A stretch of 29,553 nucleotides of DNA from a virus. The DNA lies in IMG/VR virus record IMGVR_UViG_3300044729_001107, positions 1-29,553 of that record; one strand, 5' to 3'. The notes under the pieces are model-generated. The model searched no databases. It was not told the origin of the DNA and saw nothing but the letters and a program-made list of their open reading frames with translations. A program made the translations under genes and the position numbers. This document shows, one piece after another, positions 17,307 to 24,784 of the stretch (position 1 is its first letter; every line of letters starts with the position of its first letter).

Positions 17307-18050
17307 ATGGAACAAATTAAATTAACAATCCCCGATAGTTGGGAAGACATTACATTAGGACAATACCAAGAATATACTCAATATTTACAGGACAATAAGG
17401 ATGAAAGACAATATAAACTTGTATTAAACTTATTGTCCATTTTAACGGATACAGATATAGAAGTATTTTATAAATTACCAATGAGTGCTTTATATGAAAT
17501 CCAAAATAATATAAAATTTATGCAGGAGGAATTAACCCCTCGTTTCAAAAATATTATTGAGGTTAATGGAGTTAAATATGGATTTCAAAAGGATATGCAC
17601 AAACTAACATTAGGAGAATGGATTGATATGGAACATTATATTTTGAATAGTGATGTAATAACTAATTTACATTATATAACCGCCATATTATATAGAAAGA
17701 TAGTTAGAGAGGGTGATGAATATTTTGATTATGAAATTGAACCATATACTGATGTACAATTGGAGGGTAGAGCTAATTTATTCAAATACAATGCAAAAAT
17801 AACCGACATTTATGGTATCAGTGTTTTTTTTTATCATATCGCAAGCGAGTTATGGAACAATATAATCTCCTATTCACCAACGATGACGATGGAGGAGAAA
17901 GTGATGATGATAATCCAGAGAACGCAAGACATAGAAGTAAAGAAGAAGCTGATGCAATTGCACGAGAAAAGTCAATTAAAAAATGGAATTGGGAACTCTT
18001 ACTCTATAAGCTTAGTGGAGGAGATATTACAAAGTATGACAGAATATTAA
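17307..18050 (+). CDS. Tail assembly chaperone (gpG-like, 0 frame)
   Basis: A 247-residue protein. The N-terminus (LTIPDSWEDITLGQYQEYTQ) and the segment GFQKDMHKLTLGEWIDMEHY, then AILYRKIV, fit a tail-chaperone family I recall from Bacteroidota siphoviruses. The codons for VFF at about residues 173-175 are read from a run of nine T (17824-17832). A -1 shift there would join this protein to the overlapping frame at 17831-18115, giving a 269-residue G-T type fusion. Unlike lambda G, the 0 frame continues for about 72 codons after the run and ends in KNGIGNSYSISLVEEILQSM, which also resembles the family, so both products may be needed. The gene lies 20 bases after the tape measure gene. Confidence 0.7.
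   Translation: MEQIKLTIPDSWEDITLGQYQEYTQYLQDNKDERQYKLVLNLLSILTDTDIEVFYKLPMSALYEIQNNIKFMQEELTPRFKNIIEVNGVKYGFQKDMHKLTLGEWIDMEHYILNSDVITNLHYITAILYRKIVREGDEYFDYEIEPYTDVQLEGRANLFKYNAKITDIYGISVFFYHIASELWNNIISYSPTMTMEEKVMMIIQRTQDIEVKKKLMQLHEKSQLKNGIGNSYSISLVEEILQSMTEY
17825..17831 (+). promoter_or_regulatory. Candidate -1 ribosomal frameshift site (T TTT TTT)
   Basis: In the 0 frame of the chaperone gene the codons are GTT-TTT-TTT-TAT, so T-TTT-TTT fits the X-XXY-YYZ slippery heptamer. The full homopolymer is nine T at 17824-17832. After a one-base slip, reading resumes at 17831 (TTA) and stays open to the stop at 18113-18115. Programmed -1 shifting in tail chaperone genes is well established in siphoviruses. 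No strong downstream stem or pseudoknot is evident by eye. Confidence 0.6.
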
Positions 18051-18115
18051 ACACAAATTATCTTTTGATATTGAACCACCTATCAATGGAGAAGGAGTTA
18101 AAACTTAACAAATAA
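17831..18115 (+). CDS. Tail assembly chaperone T domain (-1 frame)
   Basis: The -1 frame is open from the slippery run to TAA at 18113-18115 and gives about 94 extra residues. The segment starts with a short basic stretch, then an acidic linker (NDDDGGESDDDNPENARHR), a charged helix (KEEADAIAREKSIKKWNWEL) and a compact C-terminal domain (LLLYKLSGGDITKYDRILNT, then YLLILNHLSMEKE). The last part fits T domains of chaperone fusions that bind the tape measure protein. An internal ATG at 17852 (MEQYNLLF) could also start it independently, but no ribosome binding signal is evident there. About 200 bases are read in two frames. Confidence 0.6.
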   Translation, partial: LSYRKRVMEQYNLLFTNDDDGGESDDDNPENARHRSKEEADAIAREKSIKKWNWELLLYKLSGGDITKYDRILNTNYLLILNHLSMEKELKLNK

Positions 18116-18136
18116 ACTATTGTATTATATATTAAT

Positions 18137-19786
18137 ATGGAAAAGACTATACCTACATATTATATAACGATTGATGAAATGGAAGATGGTGGTATTGATT
18201 TAATATCACTAGTTGAGAACCCTGCTATTATGATTAAGGGTTTAGCTTTCAACAAGGAAGAAAAACGTTTTGAGTTCAAATATGACAACGATAAACAAAT
18301 TATAGCTGGCCCAGCTATTATCCCCGATTTACCTATATACAGATATGATGATGAGTTGGGAGAATATTATGTTGTATTTACAAAAGAAACAATAGAAAAA
18401 ATGGTTGATAGATTCAACCAAAAACCCAAACAATTACCAATTAATTTAGAACATTCAAGTGAGATTGTACCCGCATTTATAAAGGGTAGTTGGATTATTG
18501 AGGATAGTATAAATGACAAATCACAAATGTATGGATTTACTGATTTACCTGTGGGTACTTTTTTTATTGAAGTCAAAATTACAGATAAAGAATACTGGAA
18601 AAAAATCAAAGAAAGTGATAAAACAGGATTCAGTATTGAGGGAATGATGGGGTTGAGTTTAGCCCAAATCAAAAAAGAATTTGAAATACTACAAGGTGGT
18701 GTTGCATCATCTAATGTTGATAGTTATAGATATAACGATGTTAGTGGTGAATTGATATTAACATTCAACGATGGTAGTCGTTATAGATATTATCAAATAG
18801 ATAAAGATGATTTTGAAAGTATTGTATTGGGTGATGCCGAATGTATTACTGAGGGTGAGAATGAATATGGTAGATGGTACATTGGTAAGTCCCCATCAGT
18901 AGGAGCTGCTGTATGGCAATATCTTATTGATAAGGGTGTTAGGTATCAAAAGCTAACACAAGATGTTATGACATTTGAATCGTATAATGACTACCCCAAG
19001 GCAGCAAGAGATAATGCTTGTAAGGTATTAAGATGGAGGGATGAATACGGAGAAAATGAGGTTGATGGAATGACAAGAGTGGGTTGGATAAGAGCAAATC
19101 AGTTGTGTAATGGTGAAAAGATAAGCGAAGAGACAATTGCGCGTATGAGTGCATTCCAAAGACATAGAGAGAATAGTGAAATAAGTGATGAATTTAGAGG
19201 TACACCTTGGAAAGATAGAGGATATGTAGCTTGGTTAGGATGGGGTGGTACTGAGGGTATTGAATGGGCATCCAACAAGTTAGAAGAAATTAGAAATGAA
19301 CAACTAAATAAAACAAATAAAAAAGATTTTAATATGAAAAACAAAAAATTAATTTTTAGAGACTACAAACTTAAAGATGGTGATATGATTACTATTGATG
19401 GTGATATGGCAATCGGTTCATCTGTATTTATTGTTAAAGAAGATGGTACAAGAGAATCTGCACCCGAAGGTGAGTATATGATTGAGGATGGTACTACATT
19501 ATTTGTTGATGCTGAGGGTTATATCAACGAAGTAAGAACTGCAGCTACAAGTGAAACAGAAGAAAATATGGAGGTAGCTCAATACCAAGTAACCCCAGAA
19601 GAAGTAATGGCTGTTGTTAATCCTATCTTTGAGGAGATGAGAAGAATCATCGGTGAACTACAAGCAAGAGTTGATATGTTGGAGGGTAATATGCCTAAAC
19701 CAATGGATGAAGAAGAAATGGAAGAGTTTTCAAGGGTTGATAATTTAAAATTTAGATTGTCAAGAATTAGAGCAACTCAAGTCTAA
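18137..19786 (+). CDS. Prohead protease fused to KTSC domain and scaffold
   Basis: A 549-residue head maturation protein with at least four parts. Residues 1-185 resemble XkdF-type prohead serine proteases, with likely catalytic H106 (INLEHSSEIVPAF) and S166 (TGFSIEGMMGL). Residues about 190-255 (SSNVDSYRYNDVSGELILTF, then YRYYQI) match a KTSC domain. Residues about 275-390 form a conserved-looking Trp-rich domain (FESYNDYPKAARDNACKVLR, then RGYVAWLGWGGTEGIEWA). Residues 400-549 are acidic and end in a coiled coil (FEEMRRIIGELQARVDMLE), as expected of a scaffold. An in-frame ATG at 19334 after an A/T-rich leader might start a nested scaffold protein, as in lambda C/Nu3. The gene directly precedes the capsid gene. 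Confidence 0.75.
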   Translation: MEKTIPTYYITIDEMEDGGIDLISLVENPAIMIKGLAFNKEEKRFEFKYDNDKQIIAGPAIIPDLPIYRYDDELGEYYVVFTKETIEKMVDRFNQKPKQLPINLEHSSEIVPAFIKGSWIIEDSINDKSQMYGFTDLPVGTFFIEVKITDKEYWKKIKESDKTGFSIEGMMGLSLAQIKKEFEILQGGVASSNVDSYRYNDVSGELILTFNDGSRYRYYQIDKDDFESIVLGDAECITEGENEYGRWYIGKSPSVGAAVWQYLIDKGVRYQKLTQDVMTFESYNDYPKAARDNACKVLRWRDEYGENEVDGMTRVGWIRANQLCNGEKISEETIARMSAFQRHRENSEISDEFRGTPWKDRGYVAWLGWGGTEGIEWASNKLEEIRNEQLNKTNKKDFNMKNKKLIFRDYKLKDGDMITIDGDMAIGSSVFIVKEDGTRESAPEGEYMIEDGTTLFVDAEGYINEVRTAATSETEENMEVAQYQVTPEEVMAVVNPIFEEMRRIIGELQARVDMLEGNMPKPMDEEEMEEFSRVDNLKFRLSRIRATQV

Positions 19787-19812
19787 GACTTAACAAATAA
19801 ACACAATATCTA

Positions 19813-19820
19813 TATATTTG
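19813..19820 (+). promoter_or_regulatory. Candidate -7 promoter element before the major capsid gene
   Basis: TATATTTG is a full match to the Bacteroidota -7 consensus TAnnTTTG and lies 39 bases before the capsid ATG in a 72-base noncoding gap. A TTTG at about -33 is not seen at the expected spacing (about 19789-19794 reads CTTAA), so the element is only half supported. A dedicated promoter for the most abundant virion protein would make sense. Confidence 0.4.
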
Positions 19821-19858
19821 TATAGAAATAAAAAACTAAAAAAAAAAATAACAAAAAT

Positions 19859-20791
19859 ATGAAAAGTTTAGGTAAAAATTTTAAGTTTGCTATAACTGAC
19901 AACACAACTTATGCTGGTAGAGATGCAGTTGATTTTTTCAGTGAAGCACTTTTAGATGGTACAACAATTAGAACATTTAGAACAATACCTGGTGTAAAGT
20001 CAAAAGTTAAATTACCTCAATATGATGCTGGTAACTTAATCAAAGACGCTGGTTGTTCTTGGAGCCCTGCAGGTGAGGGTACATTATCTCAAAAATCTTT
20101 TGAAGTATGTGATAAAGAATTTCAATTAGAACTTTGTGTTACTACTTTTGAAGCTAACTTCTTGGGTGAATACTTGAGAGCTGGTTCTAACACAGGTGAG
20201 GTTGCTCCTGAATTGTTCACTAACTATATGTTGGAACAAGTTAAGAAAAAAGTACAGAATGATTTGGAATTAGCTGTATGGCAAGGTGATGCAACTGGTT
20301 CAACATACCCACAAAACATTTGTGATGGTTTACAAAGAAAATTGAGTGCTGATACTACAGTTATTGATGTAACTGGTACAACTGCAATCACATTAAACAA
20401 CGTAATTGCTGAAATTACTAAGATTTATAATTTAATCCCACAGACAATCATCGGTAATGCTGACTTGGTTATCTATGTTTCAACATCAATCTACAAATTA
20501 TACCAACAAGCAATTGCCGCTGCATCAAATGAGGCTTACTACGTTGGTGCTAAAGAACCTAACTTCTTAGGAATACCTTTAGTATGGAGTCCTGGTTTAC
20601 CTAATAACACAATGGTTGCTGGTGTTAAAACTAACTTCTTATTATTGACTGACTTGTTAGATGATTATGAATCAGTGACAGTTGTTCCTCAGTGGAATGT
20701 TGCTGCTGTAGATACATTAAGAATCGCAGGTAGATTTAAATTTGGTGTTGATTACCTTATCGGTGACGAAATCGTTTACTACACATTCTAA
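19859..20791 (+). CDS. Major capsid protein
   Basis: A 310-residue protein. It begins without a long delta domain (MKSLGKNFKFAITDNTTYAG), followed by strands containing TIPGVKSKVKLPQYDAGNL and helices such as NYMLEQVKKKVQNDLELAVW, then WQGDATGS. This pattern and the glycine- and hydrophobic-rich end (RIAGRFKFGVDYLIGDEIVY) fit HK97-fold capsid proteins of Bacteroidota phages. Placement directly after the protease/scaffold gene and before the major tail gene supports this. The gene is preceded by a candidate promoter and followed by a strong hairpin, both consistent with high expression. Absence of a large N-terminal scaffold domain fits the separate scaffold in the upstream fusion. Confidence 0.85.
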   Translation: MKSLGKNFKFAITDNTTYAGRDAVDFFSEALLDGTTIRTFRTIPGVKSKVKLPQYDAGNLIKDAGCSWSPAGEGTLSQKSFEVCDKEFQLELCVTTFEANFLGEYLRAGSNTGEVAPELFTNYMLEQVKKKVQNDLELAVWQGDATGSTYPQNICDGLQRKLSADTTVIDVTGTTAITLNNVIAEITKIYNLIPQTIIGNADLVIYVSTSIYKLYQQAIAAASNEAYYVGAKEPNFLGIPLVWSPGLPNNTMVAGVKTNFLLLTDLLDDYESVTVVPQWNVAAVDTLRIAGRFKFGVDYLIGDEIVYYTF

Positions 20792-20807
20792 ATATAATTG
20801 GACTTAA

Positions 20808-20828
20808 AGGGGGGTGAATCACCCCCCT
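20808..20828. other. Strong hairpin between capsid and major tail genes
   Basis: A perfect 9-bp stem (AGGGGGGTG with CACCCCCCT) closes a 3-base AAT loop. It starts 17 bases after the capsid stop. No T run follows on the plus strand (an A-rich stretch does), so it is not a standard intrinsic terminator. It may stabilise the 3' end of capsid mRNA or partially reduce read-through into the tail gene. This is the most G/C-rich spot seen in the region. Confidence 0.7.
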
Positions 20829-20867
20829 ATCATCAAAAAATAAACAAAAAAAAAATATAAATATAAA

Positions 20868-21389
20868 ATGGCTGTTTGTAATAGTTTAACAAGTATATTA
20901 AAAAGCTGTGATAACAATGCGGGTGGTATTGTAAAGTTTTACATCGCTCCTGCTGATTTTGTTACTGGTTTTACAGAAAGTGCTGGTATCATTACTGCCG
21001 TTACAATGTCTTCATCAACTACATTTGTTGAGTTTGAATTTAATAGAAATACATCTAACTATGAAGAAGTCCCTACGATTGATTTAGTTAATGGTTCAAC
21101 ATTTTATTCACAAACTTTAACACTTCAGTTAGCAAGACGTGAAGCAGTAAAAAGACAAGCACTATTACTTATCGCATCAGGACAACCTGACTTGACTATA
21201 ATTGTTAAGGATAGTAATGGATTGTATTGGGGATTTGGTTTTACCGAAGATAAAGTGAATTTAACTGGTGGTGGTGGAGGTTCAGGTACGGCTAAGGCTG
21301 ACTTGAATGGTTACACCCTAACATTCACAAGTGAATCAGCTGAACCTCAGTATGAGGTAACTGAAGCGGCTGTATTATCTATAATCTAA
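20868..21389 (+). CDS. Major tail (tube) protein
   Basis: A 173-residue beta-rich protein. It starts with CNSLTSILKSCDNNAGGIVK and contains IVKDSNGLYWGFGFTEDKVN, then a glycine-rich loop (LTGGGGGSGTAKADLNGYTL) and a final strand pair (TFTSESAEPQYEVTEAAV). This order of a GxGF-like strand, glycine loop, DLNGYTLTF strand and Pro/Glu-containing end is one I recall in tube proteins of Bacteroidota siphoviruses. Such proteins polymerise around the tape measure protein to form the tail tube. The gene follows the capsid gene and is closed by a strong terminator, so it ends the second transcription unit. Confidence 0.75.
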   Translation: MAVCNSLTSILKSCDNNAGGIVKFYIAPADFVTGFTESAGIITAVTMSSSTTFVEFEFNRNTSNYEEVPTIDLVNGSTFYSQTLTLQLARREAVKRQALLLIASGQPDLTIIVKDSNGLYWGFGFTEDKVNLTGGGGGSGTAKADLNGYTLTFTSESAEPQYEVTEAAVLSII

Positions 21390-21424
21390 TTCGCTATAGT
21401 GATATAATACCTTCCCAAGGTAGT

Positions 21425-21459
21425 AAAACCCCCAACTACAAGATAGTTCGGGGGTTTTT
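21425..21459 (+). terminator. Rho-independent terminator of the structural unit
   Basis: The left arm AAAACCCCCAACTA (21425-21438) pairs with TAGTT, a bulged C, then GGGGGTTTT (21444-21458), around a 5-base CAAGA loop. T residues at 21455-21459 complete the signal. A smaller perfect hairpin (TACCTT-CCC-AAGGTA, 21408-21422) sits just upstream. It ends transcription after the major tail gene and before the opposing minus-strand gene. Confidence 0.85.
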
Positions 21460-21464
21460 CGTAT

Positions 21465-21500
21465 AAAAAAAACCCTGTCTAATGGGAGCAAGACAGAGTT
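21465..21500 (-). terminator. Rho-independent terminator of the minus-strand gene
   Basis: Read on the minus strand, AACTCTGTCT (from 21500 to 21491) pairs with AGACAGGGTT (21480 to 21471) with one mismatch, around a 10-base loop. Eight T follow (complement of the A run at 21465-21472). It lies 64 bases beyond the minus-strand gene's stop. With the plus-strand terminator next to it, this forms a convergent, insulated boundary. Confidence 0.75.
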
Positions 21501-21563
21501 CATATATAAAACAATAAACAATACAATAATAAATATCACGAATTTTGTAAAAGTATAGATTTT

Positions 21564-22025
21564 TTAAAACTTTTTTACAATAAATTTTTTTCTATATTCG
21601 GGTAATAATCTTGGAATTAAATATCCATATGATTTACTACCATCATTATCAATAGCACACCCACTCCTAAAATAATCCTCAGCTAATAATTCTTTCAATT
21701 CGTTGGTTTTGATGAACCAACCCTGCTTTAAATGTACGAAGTAATAACAATACCAATTTGAATTAGAGGTTCTAATACCTGAATCCTTTCCACGACTTTG
21801 ATATTCAATATAAATATTACCAGTGTCATTTGTTGGAGTAATTTGGTAATCACTTTTGATTTCATATGTGAGTATCTCATTGTTTGGGGTTTTTATTTTA
21901 AAATCAAATTTATTATTGTTATTCATTTCGATGATTTCACATCCATTATCCTTTAAATAGTCTAAGACTATTATTTCAACATCTTGCCCGATTGCTAAAT
22001 CGTTCTTAAATTTACCTGCTCCCAT
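21564..22025 (-). CDS. PD-(D/E)XK-type nuclease candidate
   Basis: A 153-residue protein and the only convincing minus-strand gene here. It shows the order expected of a small PD-(D/E)XK nuclease: a helix with a glutamate (GQDVEIIVLDYL, E17), D41 in NNKFDFKIK, and E55-x-K57 in LTYEIKSDYQ. A segment GNIYIEYQSRGKDSGIRTSN and aromatic-rich strands (WYCYYFVHL) follow, like resolvase- or restriction-type folds of phages. It has its own terminator and, as a lone antisense gene within late genes, resembles a moron. Possible roles are host or competitor DNA cleavage, branch resolution during replication, or a partner of the phage methyltransferases; none is shown by the sequence. Confidence 0.6.
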   Translation of the reverse strand: MGAGKFKNDLAIGQDVEIIVLDYLKDNGCEIIEMNNNNKFDFKIKTPNNEILTYEIKSDYQITPTNDTGNIYIEYQSRGKDSGIRTSNSNWYCYYFVHLKQGWFIKTNELKELLAEDYFRSGCAIDNDGSKSYGYLIPRLLPEYRKKFIVKKF

Positions 22026-22164
22026 ATTTATTGTTTATACAAATAAATATCTGTAGAGGTATTTTATTTTGACATTGTCTATAGTTTAATAGTTAAAGTT
22101 ATGTTAAAGTTTTTTTTTAATTAACAGAGGGGGAATATGATATTTATTACTATAAAAATTAAAG
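22026..22164. promoter_or_regulatory. Divergent control region between nuclease and portal unit
   Basis: These 139 noncoding bases separate the minus-strand nuclease gene from the plus-strand unit that begins at 22165. On the minus strand TTTATTTG (22047 to 22040) matches five of six fixed bases of TAnnTTTG, 14 bases before the gene. A direct repeat GTTAAAG-N4-GTTAAAG (22092-22109) has an 11-bp period and recurs in similar form at 25261-25278. A run of T and an A/T-rich stretch follow. I cannot place a full plus-strand promoter. Confidence 0.45.
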
Positions 22165-22539
22165 ATGATAAATATTGATAAAAATAGTACCAATAAGGTT
22201 ATATTGACATTGACTGAGAAGAGTACATTGTTAAACCCCATTTATTTATTCAGTTTTACATCAACAACTGACTTTAACAATGTGGTTAATTTTGTTGGAG
22301 CTGATACTTCGATATACAAGAGTAGATATAATGAATTTGATATAATTGAAACTGGAACAACATTTGTAAATTTAACTGCCTCAACCATTAATTTAAACCC
22401 TCCTGGTATGTGGGATTATTCGATATACGAAGGTACAGGTGTTACATTGAGTATAAGTGCCACCACTGGTAATATAATTGAGCAGGGGAAGGTTATTGTT
22501 GATGGAGAGGACTTAACTATACCATTGGTATATAGATAA
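22165..22539 (+). CDS. Conserved beta-rich phage structural protein
   Basis: A 124-residue protein starting INIDKNSTNKVILTLTEKST and containing YLFSFTSTTDF, FDIIETGTTFVNLTASTINL and MWDYSIYEGTG. I recall very similar proteins beside portal or tail genes in many Bacteroidota phages, where they are annotated only as structural or hypothetical. The strand-rich pattern suggests a small beta-sandwich. It is the first gene after the divergent control region and ends 18 bases before the portal gene, so the two should be cotranscribed. A role in decorating the head or in the neck is possible but unproven. Confidence 0.6.
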   Translation: MINIDKNSTNKVILTLTEKSTLLNPIYLFSFTSTTDFNNVVNFVGADTSIYKSRYNEFDIIETGTTFVNLTASTINLNPPGMWDYSIYEGTGVTLSISATTGNIIEQGKVIVDGEDLTIPLVYR

Positions 22540-22557
22540 AAATAAAAAAATAATTAT

Positions 22558-23772
22558 ATGAAAATATTTGGATTTGAATTTGGTAGAAAAAAAGATAAGG
22601 TGGATATAATCACTTTACCTATGGGTAATACATATAACCACGAAAAATTTTATAGTGTATCAAGACAAGGTGTTGGTGTGTCAAGAAATGGTAGTGGGTT
22701 GAATTATGACTATAACATCCCCGCTGTTACTGAATTATTAAATAGCAATTACATATATTTTGGAGAAGACAATCAATATCCAAATATATTAAATAATTTA
22801 TATTATTCTTCACCCTTCCACGCATCAATTGTGGATTTTAAAAGACTTAATTTAATTGGTGGGGGTTATGAGGTAACACCTATGTTTGGTGCAACTGAGG
22901 CTGATTTGATAATGATTAAACAGATGGAATATATGTTTGATGAAAACACCATTAATAAATTGACTATGGACTTACTTATACATAATAGAATTTGTATTAG
23001 GGTGACTTGGAATACTGAACATACAAAAATCATTAAATTAGAAAGGGTTGAACCAGCAAATGTTCGTAGTACAAAGAAGGTTGATGGTAAAGTAAAGAAG
23101 TATGCGTATAATATAGATTGGACTGCAGCATTAAATGCAAGACAAAATGATTATATTTACATACCAGCTTTTGATTCTTTTGATAAAAGTGAAAAAGAAC
23201 AATTATATGTATGGCAGGGATTTAGTCCTGGTTTAGAATATTATACTCAACCAACGTATGCTAATGCTGCGAATTGGATGGCTCTTGATGGACAAATATC
23301 ATATTACCACAAGTCTAATATGGAGAATAGTATTAACCCCTCAGTGGTGTTAAAATTCCCTGAAAAACTTGCAAATAAGGAGGAGGAACAACAATTCATT
23401 CAAAATTTAAGAAGAAGTTTTACAGGAGCTAAGAATGCTGGTAAAGTTTTAACATTCTTTAGTAATGGAAGGGACTTATTACCTGAAATAGATGTACTAC
23501 CAGGTAATGAATTGGGTGATGATTTTGCTGTAACAAATGAAACAATCATTAAAAACATTGCTTTTTCTCATACAATTAATCCAATCATAATGGGTATTGC
23601 AGTTCCTGGTAATTTGGGTGCTGGTGCTGAGTTGGAAATTGCTTATAGAATCTTTCAAAATACATTTGTTAAACCCAACCAAAAGACATTGAATGATGTT
23701 ATTAACTTCTTCTATAAGACGAATGGAGTTAAAGCAACATTCACATTAAACGAAACTAACATTTTAATCTAA
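22558..23772 (+). CDS. Portal protein
   Basis: A 404-residue protein. After a basic N-terminus, IYFGEDNQYPNILNNLYYSS and HASIVDFKRLNLIGGGYEV match the entry region of portal proteins from Bacteroidota phages. The middle has IKLERVEPANVRSTKKVDGK, where portals of this type report a return address for DNA clamping. The end contains TNETIIKNIAFSHTINPIIM, then GIAVPGNLGAGAELEIAYRI, the stem/wing helix region. Twelve copies would form the ring through which DNA enters the head and would bind the terminase. The length is on the short side for portals (400-550) but complete. It lies far from the terminase genes, next to the connector gene. Confidence 0.85.
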   Translation: MKIFGFEFGRKKDKVDIITLPMGNTYNHEKFYSVSRQGVGVSRNGSGLNYDYNIPAVTELLNSNYIYFGEDNQYPNILNNLYYSSPFHASIVDFKRLNLIGGGYEVTPMFGATEADLIMIKQMEYMFDENTINKLTMDLLIHNRICIRVTWNTEHTKIIKLERVEPANVRSTKKVDGKVKKYAYNIDWTAALNARQNDYIYIPAFDSFDKSEKEQLYVWQGFSPGLEYYTQPTYANAANWMALDGQISYYHKSNMENSINPSVVLKFPEKLANKEEEQQFIQNLRRSFTGAKNAGKVLTFFSNGRDLLPEIDVLPGNELGDDFAVTNETIIKNIAFSHTINPIIMGIAVPGNLGAGAELEIAYRIFQNTFVKPNQKTLNDVINFFYKTNGVKATFTLNETNILI

Positions 23773-23781
23773 AATAACACT

Positions 23782-24288
23782 ATGCTAAACGTTTTATTCG
23801 TAACAGAACAATATCTACGTGACAACCTACCAATCAGTAGAAATCTAGATACAAAGGATATTAAACCAAATATCCAATCAGCTCAAGAATTATATCTCCA
23901 AGAAATACTTGGGAATAATTTTTATGATTATCTTCAACTACAATTCTCAGCACAGACATTAAATAATGATGAGGTTACATTGGTTCAAGAATATATTAAG
24001 CCAGCTGTAGCATATCGTACATTAGCAATGGCTTTACCCTTTCTTGCGTTCCAAATTAAGAATAAGGGGCCTCAATCACAGAGTGATGATTTTTCTTCTC
24101 CAAGTCCTGGTAATGAATTAAGATTTTTAATAGTTAATGCTGAAAATAGAGCAGAATTTTACGAAAATAGATTACAGCGATATTTATGTCAGTACTCGTC
24201 ATTGTACCCACAATTTACTGTAAACAATAATGACATAATCCCACCTGTTAATCGTAATGCTTTTACATCAGGTTTATTATTTTATTAA
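23782..24288 (+). CDS. Head-tail connector protein
   Basis: A 168-residue, mostly helical protein. MLNVLFVTEQYLRDNLPISR is followed by IKPNIQSAQELYLQEILGNN, in which a multi-helix array with a Tyr-Leu-x-x-Ile-Leu-Gly turn resembles the connector/adaptor proteins (DUF6712-like, from memory) found after portal genes in Bacteroidota phages. Such proteins form a ring below the portal. The C-terminus (RAEFYENRLQRYLCQYSSLY, then PPVNRNAFTSGLLFY) would face the tail. It follows the portal gene by nine bases and precedes the holin gene by 13. Confidence 0.65.
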   Translation: MLNVLFVTEQYLRDNLPISRNLDTKDIKPNIQSAQELYLQEILGNNFYDYLQLQFSAQTLNNDEVTLVQEYIKPAVAYRTLAMALPFLAFQIKNKGPQSQSDDFSSPSPGNELRFLIVNAENRAEFYENRLQRYLCQYSSLYPQFTVNNNDIIPPVNRNAFTSGLLFY

Positions 24289-24301
24289 AAACAAAAAAAC
24301 A

Positions 24302-24784
24302 ATGAAACAGACATTAAATGAATTTTTATTGAGTGTAGGGTTATCCCTATTAACATTCTTTGCACCCGCTGCTGGAATATTATTGGTTGTGTTAGGGTTT
24401 GTATTCCTTGATATACTTACTGCTTACTGCAGGGTAAATAAACAACGTAAAGAAGGTATTAAAGTTAGATGGACAAGTAGAGGTTTTATAAGGGGGTTTT
24501 TGCCCAAGTTGATAGGTTATACTTCTCTTATATTATTATTCTTTATGTTGGATACATTCTTATTGAATGAATTTGTTAAATATGTATTCCCAATACAAAA
24601 TCTTTCAACTAAAGTGATTAGTTTGGGGTTAATTTATGCTGAGGTTAAATCCATTGATGAGAATTGGAAGGTTATGTTTGGAAAGGGGTTGATGAAGTAT
24701 ATTATGGATATGATAAATTTTGGAAAAAAAATTAAAAATAATCTTAAAGAATTTAATACTGAAAAAAATGGAGAAGATAAATAG
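24302..24784 (+). CDS. Holin (phage holin family 4-like membrane protein)
   Basis: A 160-residue membrane protein from the ATG at 24302. An upstream in-frame ATG at 24257 lies within the connector gene and is less likely. Three hydrophobic segments are visible: LLTFFAPAAGILLVVLGFVF with LDILTAYCRV, LIGYTSLILLFFMLDTFLL, and VISLGLIYAEVKSIDENW. The aspartate at the end of segment one, the basic loop (RKEGIKVRWTSRGFIRGFLP) and the glutamate/SI-x-EN pattern after segment three fit the PF05105-type holin layout. It would open the inner membrane at lysis. Its end overlaps the next gene by 17 bases, a coupling often seen between lysis genes. Confidence 0.75.
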   Translation: MKQTLNEFLLSVGLSLLTFFAPAAGILLVVLGFVFLDILTAYCRVNKQRKEGIKVRWTSRGFIRGFLPKLIGYTSLILLFFMLDTFLLNEFVKYVFPIQNLSTKVISLGLIYAEVKSIDENWKVMFGKGLMKYIMDMINFGKKIKNNLKEFNTEKNGEDK

